Origin: Symbiodinium natans | Taxonomy: Eukaryota > Sar > Dinophyceae > Suessiales > Symbiodiniaceae | Direction: 5' to 3' | DNA: 64,000 nt | Assembly: GCA_905221605.1 (NCBI GenBank) | Contig: CAJNDS010002375.1 | Span: 1 to 64,000 of the forward strand | Shown: one piece after another, positions 1-10,747 of the stretch | Position numbering within the stretch: position 1 is the stretch's first letter | How the letters are laid out: every line of letters starts with the position of its first letter | Made by a program: the position numbers and the translations under genes | The notes under the pieces: generated by a model | The model's input: the letters and a program-made list of their open reading frames with translations, nothing else | What the model was told of the DNA's origin: nothing | Databases searched by the model: none

Positions 1-1020
1 GCATTGAAGGTCCGCCGCTGTGAAGCTCCTGTGTCGAAGTAGTCGCAAGGGCGGCAGGCAACATGCTGCAAGGATGCCTCTGTGTGAGGTCGCCGTGTGT
101 CAGTTGGCTGAAATGAAAGCCACAAACCAACCACAAGTGGCCATAAGGCTTAGTTGGGGTTTAGGGGCTCCAAAACTGGTTTGGGCTGCCAGGTGTTGTA
201 GTTAAACTTGAGCTGTGTGCGCCGTTTCAGACGGGGGTGGTGGGGGGTTCAATCGAATAGAAGGGCCTTCGGGCTTCGGTGTGCTCGGATTCTTGGGTTC
301 TGTTTGAGGTCTTGGGGGAGCCACTGTGGGGACCGAAGTTACTGGAAGGTGTGCGACATGCAAGGTTCAGGCTGTGCCAGAGGCCCCATGATCGTGACCT
401 TCTTGCATGATCCTAGAAGCTGCATGGCGGCTTCGCAGAAGCCGAAGTCGGAAGACTAGCATTGAACAGCTTGTAAAGCTCATTCAAGAAGGAATCTTAA
501 GGGGTAGAAGAAGGGACCCCTAGAAGGGACCCTGAATCTTATTGCCCTATAGCCTATATAACCCCTGTATATACCGTCCTATATACCTAAGTACCCCCAA
601 ATAAGCCCTAAATAATCTCTAAGGTCCCTTATAAGGGTCCCTCCTTTAGTCCCTTGAGAATATGGTCCATATTTCTCTCGCTTCCCAATCATCGCCTCTA
701 ACTGCACCAAGACGGCCCCAAAAAAAACAAAGGAACCAACTAAAGGTACTGCCAAGGTCACCCGAAGGCGTCGTAGAAGGTCTCGGGGTCGCCTCACATG
801 ATATAGGGCACCCAGAAGTCCGATTCCGGCATGGGTGGGGAAAGTATGGTGGGGGACTTTGCAAACACATGGAATGACACAACCTTGTTTTAGGATTAAG
901 AAACCAGGACCCCCCAAAATCCACACAGGCTTAGTTGCTGAGTTCATAAGCCCCCCAAGAAGTGCACGCTTTCAGTTCTATAGGGGGCTGTAGTATCCAA
1001 AAAAATGTAAAGTATACTCA
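1..1020. other. No gene recognised; repeat-like tail
   Basis: No reading frame here looks convincingly coding. Both strands carry open frames over about 580-950, but none resembles a known family. From about 490 to 660 the sequence is rich in short runs such as TATAACCCC and AAGGGTCCCT, resembling the interiors of the small inverted-repeat elements elsewhere in the window. Confidence 0.4.
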
Positions 1021-1027
1021 TTCAGCT

Positions 1028-1108
1028 AACCCTAAACCCTAGACCCTTTTTGCAGACCCTAAACCCCAAACTCCAAACTCCGAACCCCAAACCCTAAACC
1101 CTAAACCC
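1028..1108. repeat. Degenerate interstitial telomere-type array
   Basis: CCCTAAA heptamers with substitutions, mixed with runs such as CTTTTTGCAGACC. It lies next to a coding-like minus-strand exon, so on that strand the array reads TTTAGGG. Confidence 0.8.
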
Positions 1109-1118
1109 TACCAAGTAG

Positions 1119-1211
1119 GCGTTTGCTGCCCCGGCGCCGTCCCAGGCATTGGACGCCTCACTGCCAGGGGCGAAGGCTCCGAAGCCGTCCTCCCCAAGGA
1201 GCGCGGTGTTA
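1119..1211 (-). CDS. Coding-like exon, unknown protein
   Basis: The minus strand gives an uninterrupted, compositionally protein-like stretch (TALLGEDGFGAFAPG, then SEASNAWDGAGAANA). It lies between two telomere-type arrays and has no start or stop of its own, so it would be an internal exon. I do not recognise the family. The Gly/Ala/Phe-rich character resembles linkers in clathrin-adaptor or EH-domain proteins, but that is only an impression. Confidence 0.3.
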
Positions 1212-1220
1212 GAACGTTCT

Positions 1221-1318
1221 GTCGAAGGTTTAGGGTTTAGGGCTTAGGGTTTAGGGTTTAGGGCCAAGGGTTAAGGGTTAAGGGTTTAGCGTTTAGGGTT
1301 GAGGGTTTAGGGTCGAAG
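1221..1318. repeat. Telomere-type array flanked by 7-bp direct repeats
   Basis: About 80 bp of TTTAGGG and variants lie between two copies of GTCGAAG (1221-1227 and 1312-1318). The direct repeat looks like a target-site duplication, although 7 bp is short enough for chance. Confidence 0.6.
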
Positions 1319-1437
1319 CCTAGTGACAATGAAGCTTCAGCTCTGAAACCTGCTCTCTAAACCCATCCATAGAAGAGTCTTCACATCGCCCAGCCTCCGA
1401 GACAAAAGTCGCCGGTAGTTCAACCTGCGCCCAGGTT

Positions 1438-1547
1438 CTATACTTCCTTTAGAACCTAAATACAAAACAACATTTTTGATATCCTCCTGGTGTTTTTTTT
1501 ATAAACATAAACAAAAATAATTCCCAAGGCTCCCGAGGAGGATATAG
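1438..1547. mobile_element. Family A introner-like element, copy 1
   Basis: It starts CTATACTTCC and ends GGATATAG, with the family A interior (AAACAAAAATAATTCCCAAG). It is flanked by GGTT on both sides (1434-1437 and 1548-1551), a 4-bp target-site duplication. The right arm carries an extra CTCCCGAGG compared with other copies. No host exon was identified. Confidence 0.75.
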
Positions 1548-1587
1548 GGTTTCTTTGGGGCTGGGCCCCTAGACTTTCAGAAGCCAC

Positions 1588-1690
1588 ACGGGGGTTTACG
1601 AACATACGGGACCCCGAATATAGACCCCCAATAGTAATTTTTATAAGGACGCCCACATGTACATGTACATATACAGGTCCCGAAACTTGA
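1588..1690. repeat. Degenerate family E element
   Basis: The left end GGGGGTTTACGAACATACGG resembles the left end of the better family E copy at 21229. A right end GGTCCCGAAACTTG follows about 80 bp later. The copy is diverged and boundaries are approximate. Confidence 0.4.
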
Positions 1691-2542
1691 GTAGCTGTAC
1701 AGAATCCAGTCATACGTGCAGGCACAATTCCCTAGATCAATCGGCACATTGGGCTAATGCCCATACACCAGAGTTGAAAATGGGTATGCTGTTGTAGCTA
1801 GTGGCTCCCAGAGTCTTTTTTTGGGCTCTTTGGCATCCCGCAACCTTCATTCGAGAAGAACATCCTGGCCCGCAAAAAGGCTGATGCCGTACCGTAGATC
1901 TCGCCGCGCTCACACAGGATCTTCTGCATGGTGCAGCCAGGCTAGGGGAACCAAAGACCCCCATAACCCAGAAGGCCCTGCTTGAGACCAGGCCTTGTCT
2001 TCGGATGCTGCACCATGGCTACGTCCTCCAGTCTTTGGGGCGATCGTTGCATGCAAAGTCGATGGAATGTCGGTACCCGCAACGATACGACAGACCATGC
2101 GTCATGCTCAACCTTAAAGTTCTCGAAGCACAAGGGTTGGGGGACAGAAGCAAGAGAAATACCAAGTACTCAGACATCTCGAACTCCACGGCCGAATCTC
2201 GTCGAGGTGTTGTGCACGGCATGGCAAAGCAACTTCTGGCCTCTTTGCTTTGGGGCTTCTGACTCTCTCGTCACCGTTCAGGGTGTAGGGTTTAGGGTTT
2301 GGGGGCGGCCCTCCTCCCTTGGGCGTGCCGCCCACCCAGCCTGAAATAGCTCCGCACCCGAAGGCCGTAGCCCCTCAGATCTTAATCTTCAACCCTCCCC
2401 TCCCGGCCCCCTCGTCCAGCAGGAAGCCTTGAACCCAAAAAGACCCTGACACAAAACAAGCCCATCACACCCCCACACAACCCTCTAACCCGAAACCCTA
2501 AACCCTCAACCCAAAACTCTGACCCAGGGGCCTTGCGCGCAC

Positions 2543-2626
2543 ATGGCCAAGGGCAAGCCCAAGGCCAGGCCCGCCACCGCGCCCACGGAGGCCACCTGGG
2601 ATGGCTTCGCTGGGCCGGCGTTTAGA
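2543..2626 (+). CDS. Coding-like first exon, unknown protein
   Basis: An ATG at 2543 opens MAKGKPKARPATAPTEATWD followed by GFAGPAF. The composition is Lys/Pro/Ala-rich, as at a basic or disordered N-terminus. The frame runs to about 2640, where the sequence becomes telomere-type. It could be a first exon ending at a GC or GT donor near 2626. No family is recognised. Confidence 0.3.
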
Positions 2627-3159
2627 AGGTGTAACCTTTTCCCGAAAAAAACCTGAACCCTAAACCCTAAATCCTAAACCCTGAACCCTATACCCTAAAC
2701 CCTTTTTGAACCCAGAACCCTCTTGGCCCTATTGCAACGGGCTTGCGAAGCTGCATGCCCGGCTTGTCAGCGCAGGCCCCGGCAGCAACGGAGCACTCTG
2801 AGCTACAGTTCTCGAGGGAACAAGACGGAAGATGCGCACCATCCCACACCCGACGAACACCTCTCTCCAAGCTCGTATTTGGTCAACTTCATGAGCGCAC
2901 GAGTAGTAGTAGAACCAACAAATGGAACGCACACGTCATGAAAAGCTAGCACGCAAGACTGCAATCATAAGTGTTGCCTGAGATGGCCCGACCACCGGAG
3001 GGAGGGGGGCGAGCTGTAAGGCCCGCTTTGTGTGGGCGAGGGGGCTTCAGGAACTTGGGGTTTCGAGGATTTGGGGGGTGTGGATTCTAACTGGTGTAGG
3101 GTTAGGGTCAGTAGCTCCAGGTCTGGAGGGCCGGAACATCGATACACTTCTGCTCTGGG

Positions 3160-3200
3160 TATGTCCAGATATGTCCAGATATGTCCAGATGTCACAAGTA
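3160..3200. repeat. Short tandem repeat ATATGTCCAG
   Basis: Three and a half tandem copies of a 10-bp unit (GATATGTCCA) lie at about 3161-3195. Confidence 0.8.
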
Positions 3201-3365
3201 CTGCCAACGCTGCGGGCTCGAACCGCCACAAGGCTACAATAGTCATACACGGCAGGGTACCTACCTTCTCGGGCTGTAGCATTCCCAACTCGGGGTTAAA
3301 AATATCTTGATCCCCGCAGATTGCTTTGGAACCGGTTCCCACCAGGAGGGATTTCCTGATTTGCG

Positions 3366-3462
3366 CTTCTGAAAACTAAGGGTGCCCTTTATGGGGGTCC
3401 CTTTAAGGGGATTCTATTCTAATTGGGATATAAAGGGGGTACCCCTATTTTCGTAAAACCCC
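3366..3462. repeat. Family E inverted-repeat element
   Basis: The left arm TCTGAAAACTAAGGGTGCC pairs imperfectly with the right arm GGTACCCCTATTTTCGTAAA. The interior is rich in AAGGGG/CCCCTT. No clear target-site duplication was found. Confidence 0.5.
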
Positions 3463-3534
3463 CATTTGGCTCCTTTGAAACATGTTGCCCCAAACCCCGC
3501 TTTCGTGGGCTTGAATGGCGGTTCCTGGAGCCTT

Positions 3535-3600
3535 AGTTAGGGGCCTGAATAATGAATTAAAATAGGGTTTTGGCGGTAACCATCGTATAACTATGTAGGA
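3535..3600. repeat. Family J repeat, copy 1
   Basis: The block AGGGGCCTGAATAATGAATT, then TAGGGTTTTGGCGG and CATCGTATAACTAT, recurs at 12084-12150 with similar order and spacing. It may be one end of another small element. Confidence 0.5.
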
Positions 3601-5310
3601 AGATAATTTGTGTTTCTTCCGACCCCCTATAGTACACCCCTAAACCCTGCAAACTCCAAATCCACTCCCTTTGCGAATCCCGCCCAATCTTGTTGATTGT
3701 CCTCCTTTTGTCCTCCCGGATCCCTTGCAACTCTTTGTTTTTTGCTGTTGAGTCCCTGCTTTGTCATTGCATTTCAACCCATTCCTCAAACCTTTGGAAG
3801 GCTGAACGCGTAACGCGAATAGAGGACATGCTGCCCATTCGACTTGCTTGAGGCGGGGGCGGAACCCTAAACCCTAAACCCTACACAGCCCCTTTGTAGT
3901 TAACACCGCGGTCCACGGCCCAGCTACCACAGCAAAGCCAGCGCCGATGGAGAGAGCTGCCGCCCCACCGGTGACGGCATACCTGGGCAAGCAAGCGCGC
4001 TGCAACTTGGCAAGTACGTACATACATATGTGCATATGTGCATATTGAATATGTGATTATACAATATATAACTCTATACACATGTAACACATGTATATGT
4101 ACAGAAATGTGTGTACATATGTATAAACGACTTCTGCTATTGCGCAGCTGCTTATAGCTTTGCCGTGCTTGCTTTGTCGCTTGAGAGTTCATGTCTGACT
4201 CTGCCGCTACGAAAAAAGAAAGAGATAAAGAAACAAAGAAAGAGAGTTCATGGCGATTTTTTATCCGCAGCCTACTCGTCGGCAACTCGCGAAAGCGCAC
4301 GGTGCGTGGCAGCATATTACGCAGTCGTTAAATGTTGACCGAAGCATGGACAACGGCACGCCTTCGCACATAGAACATAAACATATGTATGTACACACAC
4401 GCATTTGTCTTCAGCTGCCGCTAGGATGTCTTCGCGGAGCAACAGAGCGCAGAAAACTAGTGAGTCCAAACCAAGCTCAGGGCAGGAGGGTGGGGCAGTG
4501 AGGCAAAAGGCCCAGATTGAGACTCAAGCACGCAAGTGTGACAGGAGCCGAGTGCGCTCGACTTCCTAGTGCGTCATTGAGCCGACCCCTTTCAGAACAA
4601 TCCTCATTTCGTGTCAGGCTTGAATGCTTAACAATCTAAGGACTTTCATGCCTTTGCGTGATGAGAAATAAGAAAGCATGCCTTCGTTACTATCGCGCCG
4701 CATCTTTCGAACTAAACGCACATGCAGTCGCACGACACCGTGCGAAAGTCTAAAACCACCACGTTGCGAATGCTGGGATTCGGGCTCTCTGCATGGGTCC
4801 TTGCTACAACGGATGCAACCTGCTGCAAAGGCACACGAGGCCGTTGGTCGTGGCCGCCAGTGTCCCTGCCTGGAGGGGGGCCGTCTCAGTGTGGCAGTCT
4901 ACAGCGCAGGCCATGAATTGAAAGCCATCAGATAAGAGCCTGCACGAACAACCACAGGTTTCCCCGCCTCACCCTCCGGCAAGCGCCCCTCAGGCTAGAA
5001 ATGGAGCGAAGTCCAAACCCGAGGCCGTCAAGCGCACACGTAAGAGAAGTGCTGCAAACCCCAATGAGCCCCAATGACTGAAGATCCGCGCAACTGCGCA
5101 ATGGGATTTTTCGTTGATAAAGCTCTGCACTTGAGGCGTGAAAACCCCAATTTGCTGTCGGGAACCTTGTGCATCAGGCTTTGGGATGTCAATTCCCTGA
5201 TTCCGATGAAACCCACAGCCTAGAGTTCCCTAAAGTATCCGCTCACACAAACGGAGTCGCCCGCTAACCTCTCTTCTGGTACCACAAGGACCACCAAGGA
5301 CCAGTAGGTG
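3600..5310. other. Gene-poor stretch with AT-rich simple sequence
   Basis: It contains a degenerate telomere-type array (3863-3883), an ATATGTACA-type AT-rich block (about 4010-4130) and an A/G-rich stretch (4205-4245). Open frames occur on both strands but none resembles a known protein or continues into a plausible splice site. Confidence 0.4.
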
Positions 5311-5324
5311 TAGGGTTTAGGGGT

Positions 5325-5406
5325 GCCCGGAGATGCCGACCTGTGCCAGTGCTGCAACACCGGCTCCGGTGGCAGCGGCTGCGCCTCCCATGATCACCTC
5401 CGTCAT
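5325..5406 (-). CDS. Ala/Gly-rich coding-like exon
   Basis: The minus strand reads MTEVIMGGAAAATGAGVAAL then AQVGISG. The composition suits a glycine-zipper or transmembrane-like helix. No upstream or downstream exon could be attached, and no family is recognised. Confidence 0.3.
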
Positions 5407-5534
5407 TCTTGAACCGTGAAGGGTCGTGATCGGGTGTTTTGGGTACGTTTTCCTGCAGCGTTTTGGGGTGCTTGCGGACTGCCAACGGATAGACCCTTGG
5501 GCCGGCTTGAAGGGTTTGAGGATTTAGGGGGAGT

Positions 5535-5645
5535 TCTATAGCATCATATAGCATCATATAGTATCATATAGTATCATATAGTATCATATAGTATCATTTA
5601 ATATCATATAGTATCATATAGTATCATATAGTATCATATAGTATC
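5535..5645. repeat. Minisatellite, 10-bp unit ATATAGTATC
   Basis: Eleven near-perfect tandem copies. One unit carries TTTAATATC in place of the consensus. Confidence 0.95.
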
Positions 5646-5736
5646 CCTTCAACAGCTAGAAACATCCTTGGGCTTTGACCCTCCCTTCCCGACCCCACCT
5701 CGCCGGGCAAGGGCAGCGATGCCTGCATGAGGACAG

Positions 5737-5808
5737 GGTTTAGGGTTTAGGGTTTAGGGTTTAGGGTTTAGGGTTTAGGGTTTAGGGTTTAGGGTTTAGG
5801 GTCTAGGG
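5737..5808. repeat. Interstitial telomere-type array, TTTAGGG x10
   Basis: About ten perfect heptamers, ending with TCTAGGG. Both flanks are ordinary sequence, so this is internal and not a chromosome end. No flanking duplication was seen. Confidence 0.95.
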
Positions 5809-6655
5809 GATTCGCTTGCGGGCCCCTAAGAATACGTGAGGAGGGCTCAATGAACTGCTGCTCCTCGCCGTTACAACAACTTGTCAGACTCTCCACCACA
5901 GGTGCGGCTGTGCCAGGCTCGAGCTAGATGCTTGCCAACTGAGAGCCCGCAGGGCTTACGCGGGGCTTAAAAGGCGCCTGGGTTGGAAGATTGCAGGCCA
6001 TGCCCTCGAAACGGATGTTGTTGCCTGGGCTCGGCACAATCCTACGGTCCTAGAGCTCGAAGCCCCCTAGTCTTGAAACGTTGGTTCTTACTTGGCTTGT
6101 AACTTGGAGCAAACATAGAACCATTCGTGTGTTAAGCATGCAGATTTATAGGTGTACCAATCATGAAAAAATGAACGGATTTTGTTTGAAAGCAGCACAA
6201 TAGTCGCAAACAGTGTAAATAAACAAAAAAAGACAGTGATCTTCTGTTTTCCTAAGTTCAACCAAAAAAAGGCAGACCAAAGCCCAGCTTGCCAAAGCCA
6301 CGCAGTGGTCCATCGGAAGTGCAAAGAACGGTAGCATCTCGGCGGCTTACAAACCACACGTCACACCTCAGGGAAGGGTTTCTGCTACAGCAACTCAGGG
6401 TGTCCGGGCAGATAGCGACACGCAACTTATACACTCGCCAAGATAAGGAGCCATACCACAACATTAAAACAAAGCCACAAATATGCGCTACTAACAATCC
6501 TTTTTGGAGGTACCTCCGAAACCTCAAACCCTAAACCATACTAAAGCCCAAGGGGGACAACTTCAACAGGTTTGAAGAGACTGGGCCTCTCCAGGCGCGC
6601 GAGAGTGGCGCAGGGAAGTTCCAGTTGCAACTCCTTCGCAGGGTTACTCGGCTTA

Positions 6656-6945
6656 CTTGGGATGTTCCCCCTTATACTAACAGTCCTGAAGAAGGGGTTC
6701 TAAGAGGGGGTACTACAATCCCTACCAAGGAAACCCTAAACCCTAAGGCTTACTGTGATTATTGTTGCTCCGAGATTTATGATGTTTATATGTATACAGA
6801 AGTACGGTTATACATTATTCTTACCTCCCGTATAGTCTCTTGGCGTCAACAAAGGGCGGGTTGGGATGTTCCCCCTTATACTTCATCGGGATTACAGTAC
6901 CCCCTCTTTATGTTCCCTTTCAGGGACTGTTAGCATAAGAGGGTC
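6656..6945. mobile_element. Two broken family C copies
   Basis: A left half begins CTTGGGATGTTCCCCCTTAT at 6656. A second left half starts at about 6860 and ends at a truncated right arm GGACTGTTAGCATAAGAGGG near 6942. About 120 bp of other sequence, including CCCTAAACCCTAAG, separates them. This looks like one insertion damaged by another or by deletion. Confidence 0.6.
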
Positions 6946-7378
6946 CCCAAAAGAATTACGGGTTTTTTTTTGCCACCCGACTAGCCACAGCAATGCGGGG
7001 ACTGTGCGAGCATAGCGGAGAAAACGGAGAAAATCCAATCCGGCAGTAGGCCAAAGCGGTTGCCTGAAGGCATCATGGTAGGACATTCCAAAAGGTACGG
7101 GAGCGCGAGAGAGATTGAAAAAGATAAAAACAAAGAGGGCAAGAGAGAGAAAGAGAGAGAGAGAAGGGCCTCAGCCTAAAAACCCAAGACAAGCAAGCAA
7201 TGCCAAAATGAAGCCAAAACGCCGACCCCAGAAAGTATCCGGAGTTCCAATGAGGATGAGGCCGCCCCTTATCTGTCGGCTCGGGAAATGCCCTAGACCG
7301 AGCAACCTCAAACAGGACTCAACCCGATGCTTTGCTCAGGTTTCAGGTTTTAGGGTATTTTTCAGGGTGAGGGGATTC

Positions 7379-7412
7379 GGGTTTAGGGTTTAGGGTTTAG
7401 GGTTTAGGGGTT
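7379..7412. repeat. Interstitial telomere-type array
   Basis: Four to five TTTAGGG heptamers immediately next to a coding-like minus-strand exon. Confidence 0.9.
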
Positions 7413-7429
7413 CCAGGGTTTGATCCCAA

Positions 7430-7524
7430 ATTCTTCAAGCGGGGCGCCTCCTCTGCCGAGGGCAGCACGCAGACCGCTAACGTCTCCTGCGTCATCTTCT
7501 CGAGCTGCTCAACCTTTGGGACAC
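7430..7524 (-). CDS. Coding-like exon, helical
   Basis: The minus strand reads VEQLEKMTQETLAVCVLPSA then EEAPRLKNLG. This has the heptad-like Leu/Met spacing of a helix. There is no start or stop, so it would be an internal exon. The downstream end runs into a TTTAGGG array on the same strand. The family is unknown. Confidence 0.35.
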
Positions 7525-7680
7525 AAATATATAAATATAAATATATATATATACATATGCATTATATTTTCTATATTATATTATATGATATTACATTACA
7601 TTATATTATATATATTGTATATACAAATATTTAGATATATATATATATATGTGTACGTGTAAAAAAGACAAGTATGTGCA
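7525..7680. repeat. AT-rich dinucleotide-like block
   Basis: ATATAAATATAT-type simple sequence over about 150 bp. The open frame across it is low complexity and not credible as a gene. Confidence 0.8.
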
Positions 7681-7979
7681 GTATATGTTTATATTTGTTT
7701 ATATCGCCGTTCCTAATGCCACCTGTTTTGAGACCGGTCTGTGGGGCTTGGGCCCAGGGGCGCCATCTTCTTGAGAGGACTCTATATTTCATGGAGTCTC
7801 CCGAGCCATGCTTCTACAACTCAATCCTGATGGGGAGGCTACGCGCAAAATCACCTTCCAACATTCATCTCCCACTTCGCCATAATGCGGTTCTTCTCAC
7901 ATGCCCCCCTACACGCCCACAAGCCCCTCAAGCCTGCAACCTCGACAAGTTGCTCTTGCAGGGCAGTTAAGACTTGAAT

Positions 7980-9930
7980 TCAAGCGCAGCGGCACATCGT
8001 CAGCAAAGCCCTCAAAAGATTGCAGTTGCTACATGTCTTGCGGTGAACCCTAAATGAAGGAGCAAGCCAGCGGATTGATCGCAACCGAGCAACGACGCCG
8101 TCCACATCAGCAGCGACCTTGCTGCACCGTGATCTCTCTAATTTACAGAACGACATGGCGCGCGCAGGGTTGGGGCTCCAGGCAGTGGGATGAAAGGTGC
8201 GAAGTCAGTCGGCATTAGGGGATTGCGATGAGAGAAACGAGCTTGGGGCTTCGGTGTACGGGCTTGCTACTATACCTCTATTAGACCCTACTGAGTTCCA
8301 TCAAGGGTGGCATCGGTGTTGGTGTAGGGGCTGTAGAAATCGAGAGGGTGCAGGGAAAACGGGTCTGAGGTTGAGGGTGAGACCTGGATCTCTGATGCCG
8401 TCGGAGCCACCCTAAACCTTGACCCAGGAGTCACCTGGGACCTGGGAATAACAAAAAAAAGGGTGCCCTGTTTGGTTTCAAAGGGTGAACCTTAACCCCT
8501 AAAACGGGGGAATAGGAGCCTACTCCGGGTCCTAGAAACCCACCTAAACCCAGTACTTGAAGTTGCCGCTTCAGCTTTTCCATACCCCGATGGGAAGTTC
8601 GAGCTTTGTTACCATATCCTCAACCGTAAACCCTTTTTGAACCCAGACTCCAACCCCAAAACCCTAAGCCCACCCTAAACCCTAGACCCTAAACCCCTAA
8701 ACCCCTAAACCCCTAAACCCCTAAACCCCTAAACCCCTAAACCCCTAAACCCTAAACCTAAACCCTGAAACCCCCAAAACCCCGAGTTGAGGTCCTGGCA
8801 TACGCCTGCTCCACACTCGTGTCAGCCTCGGCCTCTCCAGCGATGCCTCTGCCAAGGGCACGTTAGCAGTTTGAGGGGGGCGGGGGTGGGGGTTAGGGTT
8901 TAGGGTTTAGGGTTTGGGGTTTAGGGCCACCGCCCGGCTGAACACTCCCGGCCACTTCGCAGGCATTCGAGGTCAGGGTTTAGGGTTTAGGGTCTGGTGA
9001 TAGGCAGGGCACATAATGGAGAACACGTCGCACGTGCCATTAGACTCAGCAGAACTCATCATCAGGTCATCTCGTCTCTCCTTCATCCTTAAGAAAGTAA
9101 AGATCTGAGGCTTCGGGTGACAGCCAACTCCGCTTCAGATGACCTGCCAACTCTACCCTCTCGATCTCACTTGGCATCCTACTATGACCAGTTCGACGTC
9201 CCGGGTCCATCCAGCAGGACGAGCCCCAAAACGGGATACACCAGGGAGATCAGCCAGCTCACGCAACTAGCACTCCCAGACTCCTAGGGTTTATGGTGTT
9301 TAGGGTGTTTAGCCAGAAGATTGAGGGTTAGCTCGGTTTCGGATGCAGGAGGGTGGGGGGGGTGGGGGGGAATCTTGGTTTTTGTTTTTGGAGGGAAATG
9401 CGTTTAGACTTTAGGTCTACAACCCCCTAAATGCAGAGCTTCAGAATTTAGGCCCCATGTAAGGCTTCGGCAGCTTTTCGACTTGCTTGGACAACTTGCT
9501 GCTGGGATGCCATAAGCTTCGTCGATGCGCAAGTTCAAACTGTCTGCGTCAGCCCTGTCCTGTGCTCACGGTGTTCCAGTCTTATAGTAGTTTTATAGGC
9601 TCGCAGAAGCAGCTTTAGACAGCTCAGATGAAGGAACGACAAGAACAGCACCCGCAACGCTGTATCACAAAATTAACAACTTGGTTGGCCCCCTAAACCC
9701 TCAGAAAAATAGTCCTGAATATGCTCCTCTTCAACCCAACAAGGGAAAATATCAAACACCCCAATGGCCTAGCCAGACATTTCCAGTGCTGTTGCAGAAC
9801 ATGAACTAGGTTCCCCAGGTCTCCTTCGAAATAAGGGGCTGACTTTTTCCATACTATTCACTTTACATAAAGAACCGCAACACAACAAGAAGGGGATTAC
9901 TGGGTGCCCTAGTGAACAAAAAAACCCAAA
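7980..9930. other. Gene-poor stretch with several telomere-type arrays
   Basis: Arrays lie at 8662-8772 (including eight CCCCTAAA octamers), 8893-8925 and 8976-8993, with smaller remnants near 9290-9310. Between them I see no supported exon. An A-run/GGGTGCCC block near 8450-8475 resembles the interior of family G elements. Confidence 0.5.
8696..8750. repeat. Octamer variant array CCCCTAAA
   Basis: Eight consecutive CCCCTAAA octamers, an 8-bp variant of the usual heptamer, within a longer CCCTAAA array. Confidence 0.9.
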
Positions 9931-10022
9931 CAATAAACCCTAAGCCCTGAACCCTGAACCCTAAACCCTACATCCTAAACCCTAAACCCTAACCCTAAAC
10001 CCTAAGCCCTGAACCCTAAACA
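9930..10022. repeat. Degenerate telomere-type array
   Basis: CCCTAAA, CCCTGAA and CCCTAAG heptamers over about 90 bp, immediately upstream of a coding-like plus-strand exon. Confidence 0.85.
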
Positions 10023-10037
10023 CTCAGCCGGTTCCTT

Positions 10038-10097
10038 GACGAGCAGAACAGCGCCGACGGTGCCAGTGAGCGCTTTCTCCGCGCGAAGCTCCTGTAA
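10038..10097 (+). CDS. Possible C-terminal exon
   Basis: The plus strand reads DEQNSADGASERFLRAKLL and stops at TAA (10095-10097). It starts just after a telomere-type array, so an upstream exon would be needed. The composition is protein-like but the piece is short, and it could be chance. Confidence 0.25.
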   Translation, partial: DEQNSADGASERFLRAKLL

Positions 10098-10113
10098 CCT
10101 CATTTGGAGTCTG

Positions 10114-10257
10114 CTTGGTAGCCCAGTAACCATATGTTTAGGGTTTAGGGTTTAGGGTTTATAAGGGTTAAGGGTTTAGGGTTGGCACCCTTTTTGGGGT
10201 TCGTTTTTTTATAAGGGAACCCCAAAAAAGGGAAAAGGGTACCACTGGGCTGCCAAG
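10114..10257. mobile_element. Family G introner-like element, copy 1, with telomere-type insert
   Basis: The ends CTTGGTAGCCCAGTAACCAT and ACCACTGGGCTGCCAAG are inverted repeats. TCTG flanks both sides (10110-10113 and 10258-10261), a 4-bp target-site duplication. Compared with the copy at 15138, about 50 bp of TTTAGGG-type repeat replaces the CATCATACGG segment after CATAT. No host exon was identified. Confidence 0.8.
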
Positions 10258-10542
10258 TCTGGTAGCCCTCAACCCAAAGACCCCCCCCCCCCCCCCTTCC
10301 CCAAAAAAGCCGAGAAGCAGGGGTTGCGGTTTAGGGTTTTTAGGCTTTAGGGCTTTGTTTTTGCCACCCAGGGTTAAGGGTTTGGGGGTTAAGGGTTTAG
10401 GGGTCAAGGGTTAGGGGATAGGAGGGTTTTGGCTTCATCCGTTTCATCTTGCGGAAGCAGCCTTTGACGCTTGGATCAGCGACTGACATGTCAGTTTACC
10501 GGTTTGGAAAGCAGAAAGCTGTCTACAACTGTTACCCTGAAC

Positions 10543-10586
10543 AACCCTAAACCCTAAACCCTAAACCCTAAACCCTAAACCCTCAA
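10543..10586. repeat. Interstitial telomere-type array
   Basis: Six CCCTAAA heptamers ending CCCTCAA. Confidence 0.95.
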
Positions 10587-10675
10587 CCCGCCGCTACTCA
10601 AGCAAAGCGGCAGTTTCAACGCCTCGTCAAAGAGCTGTGACGCGCGAAGCGGGCCTGCCCGGCTCGTAACACACC

Positions 10676-10747
10676 AGGATGGGCTATTAGGCCCTATAAT
10701 CCCCATAATCAACCCTGTAAAGGGCTTTTTTTAAGGGGTTATAGGGA
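10676..10747. mobile_element. Family B inverted-repeat element, copy 1
   Basis: CCCTATAATCCCC (10692-10704) pairs with GGGGTTATAGGG near 10737-10747. The preceding GATGGGCTATTAGG and the central AAGGGC/TTTTTT are shared with the copy at about 44812-44882. No clear target-site duplication. Confidence 0.6.

Noticed and set aside
5535-5645. CRISPR array
   Set aside because: The 10-bp units are contiguous without spacers, so this is a minisatellite. No CRISPR-like array was seen anywhere.
5737-5808. Chromosome end
   Set aside because: The telomere heptamers are internal, with ordinary sequence on both sides and dozens of similar arrays elsewhere.
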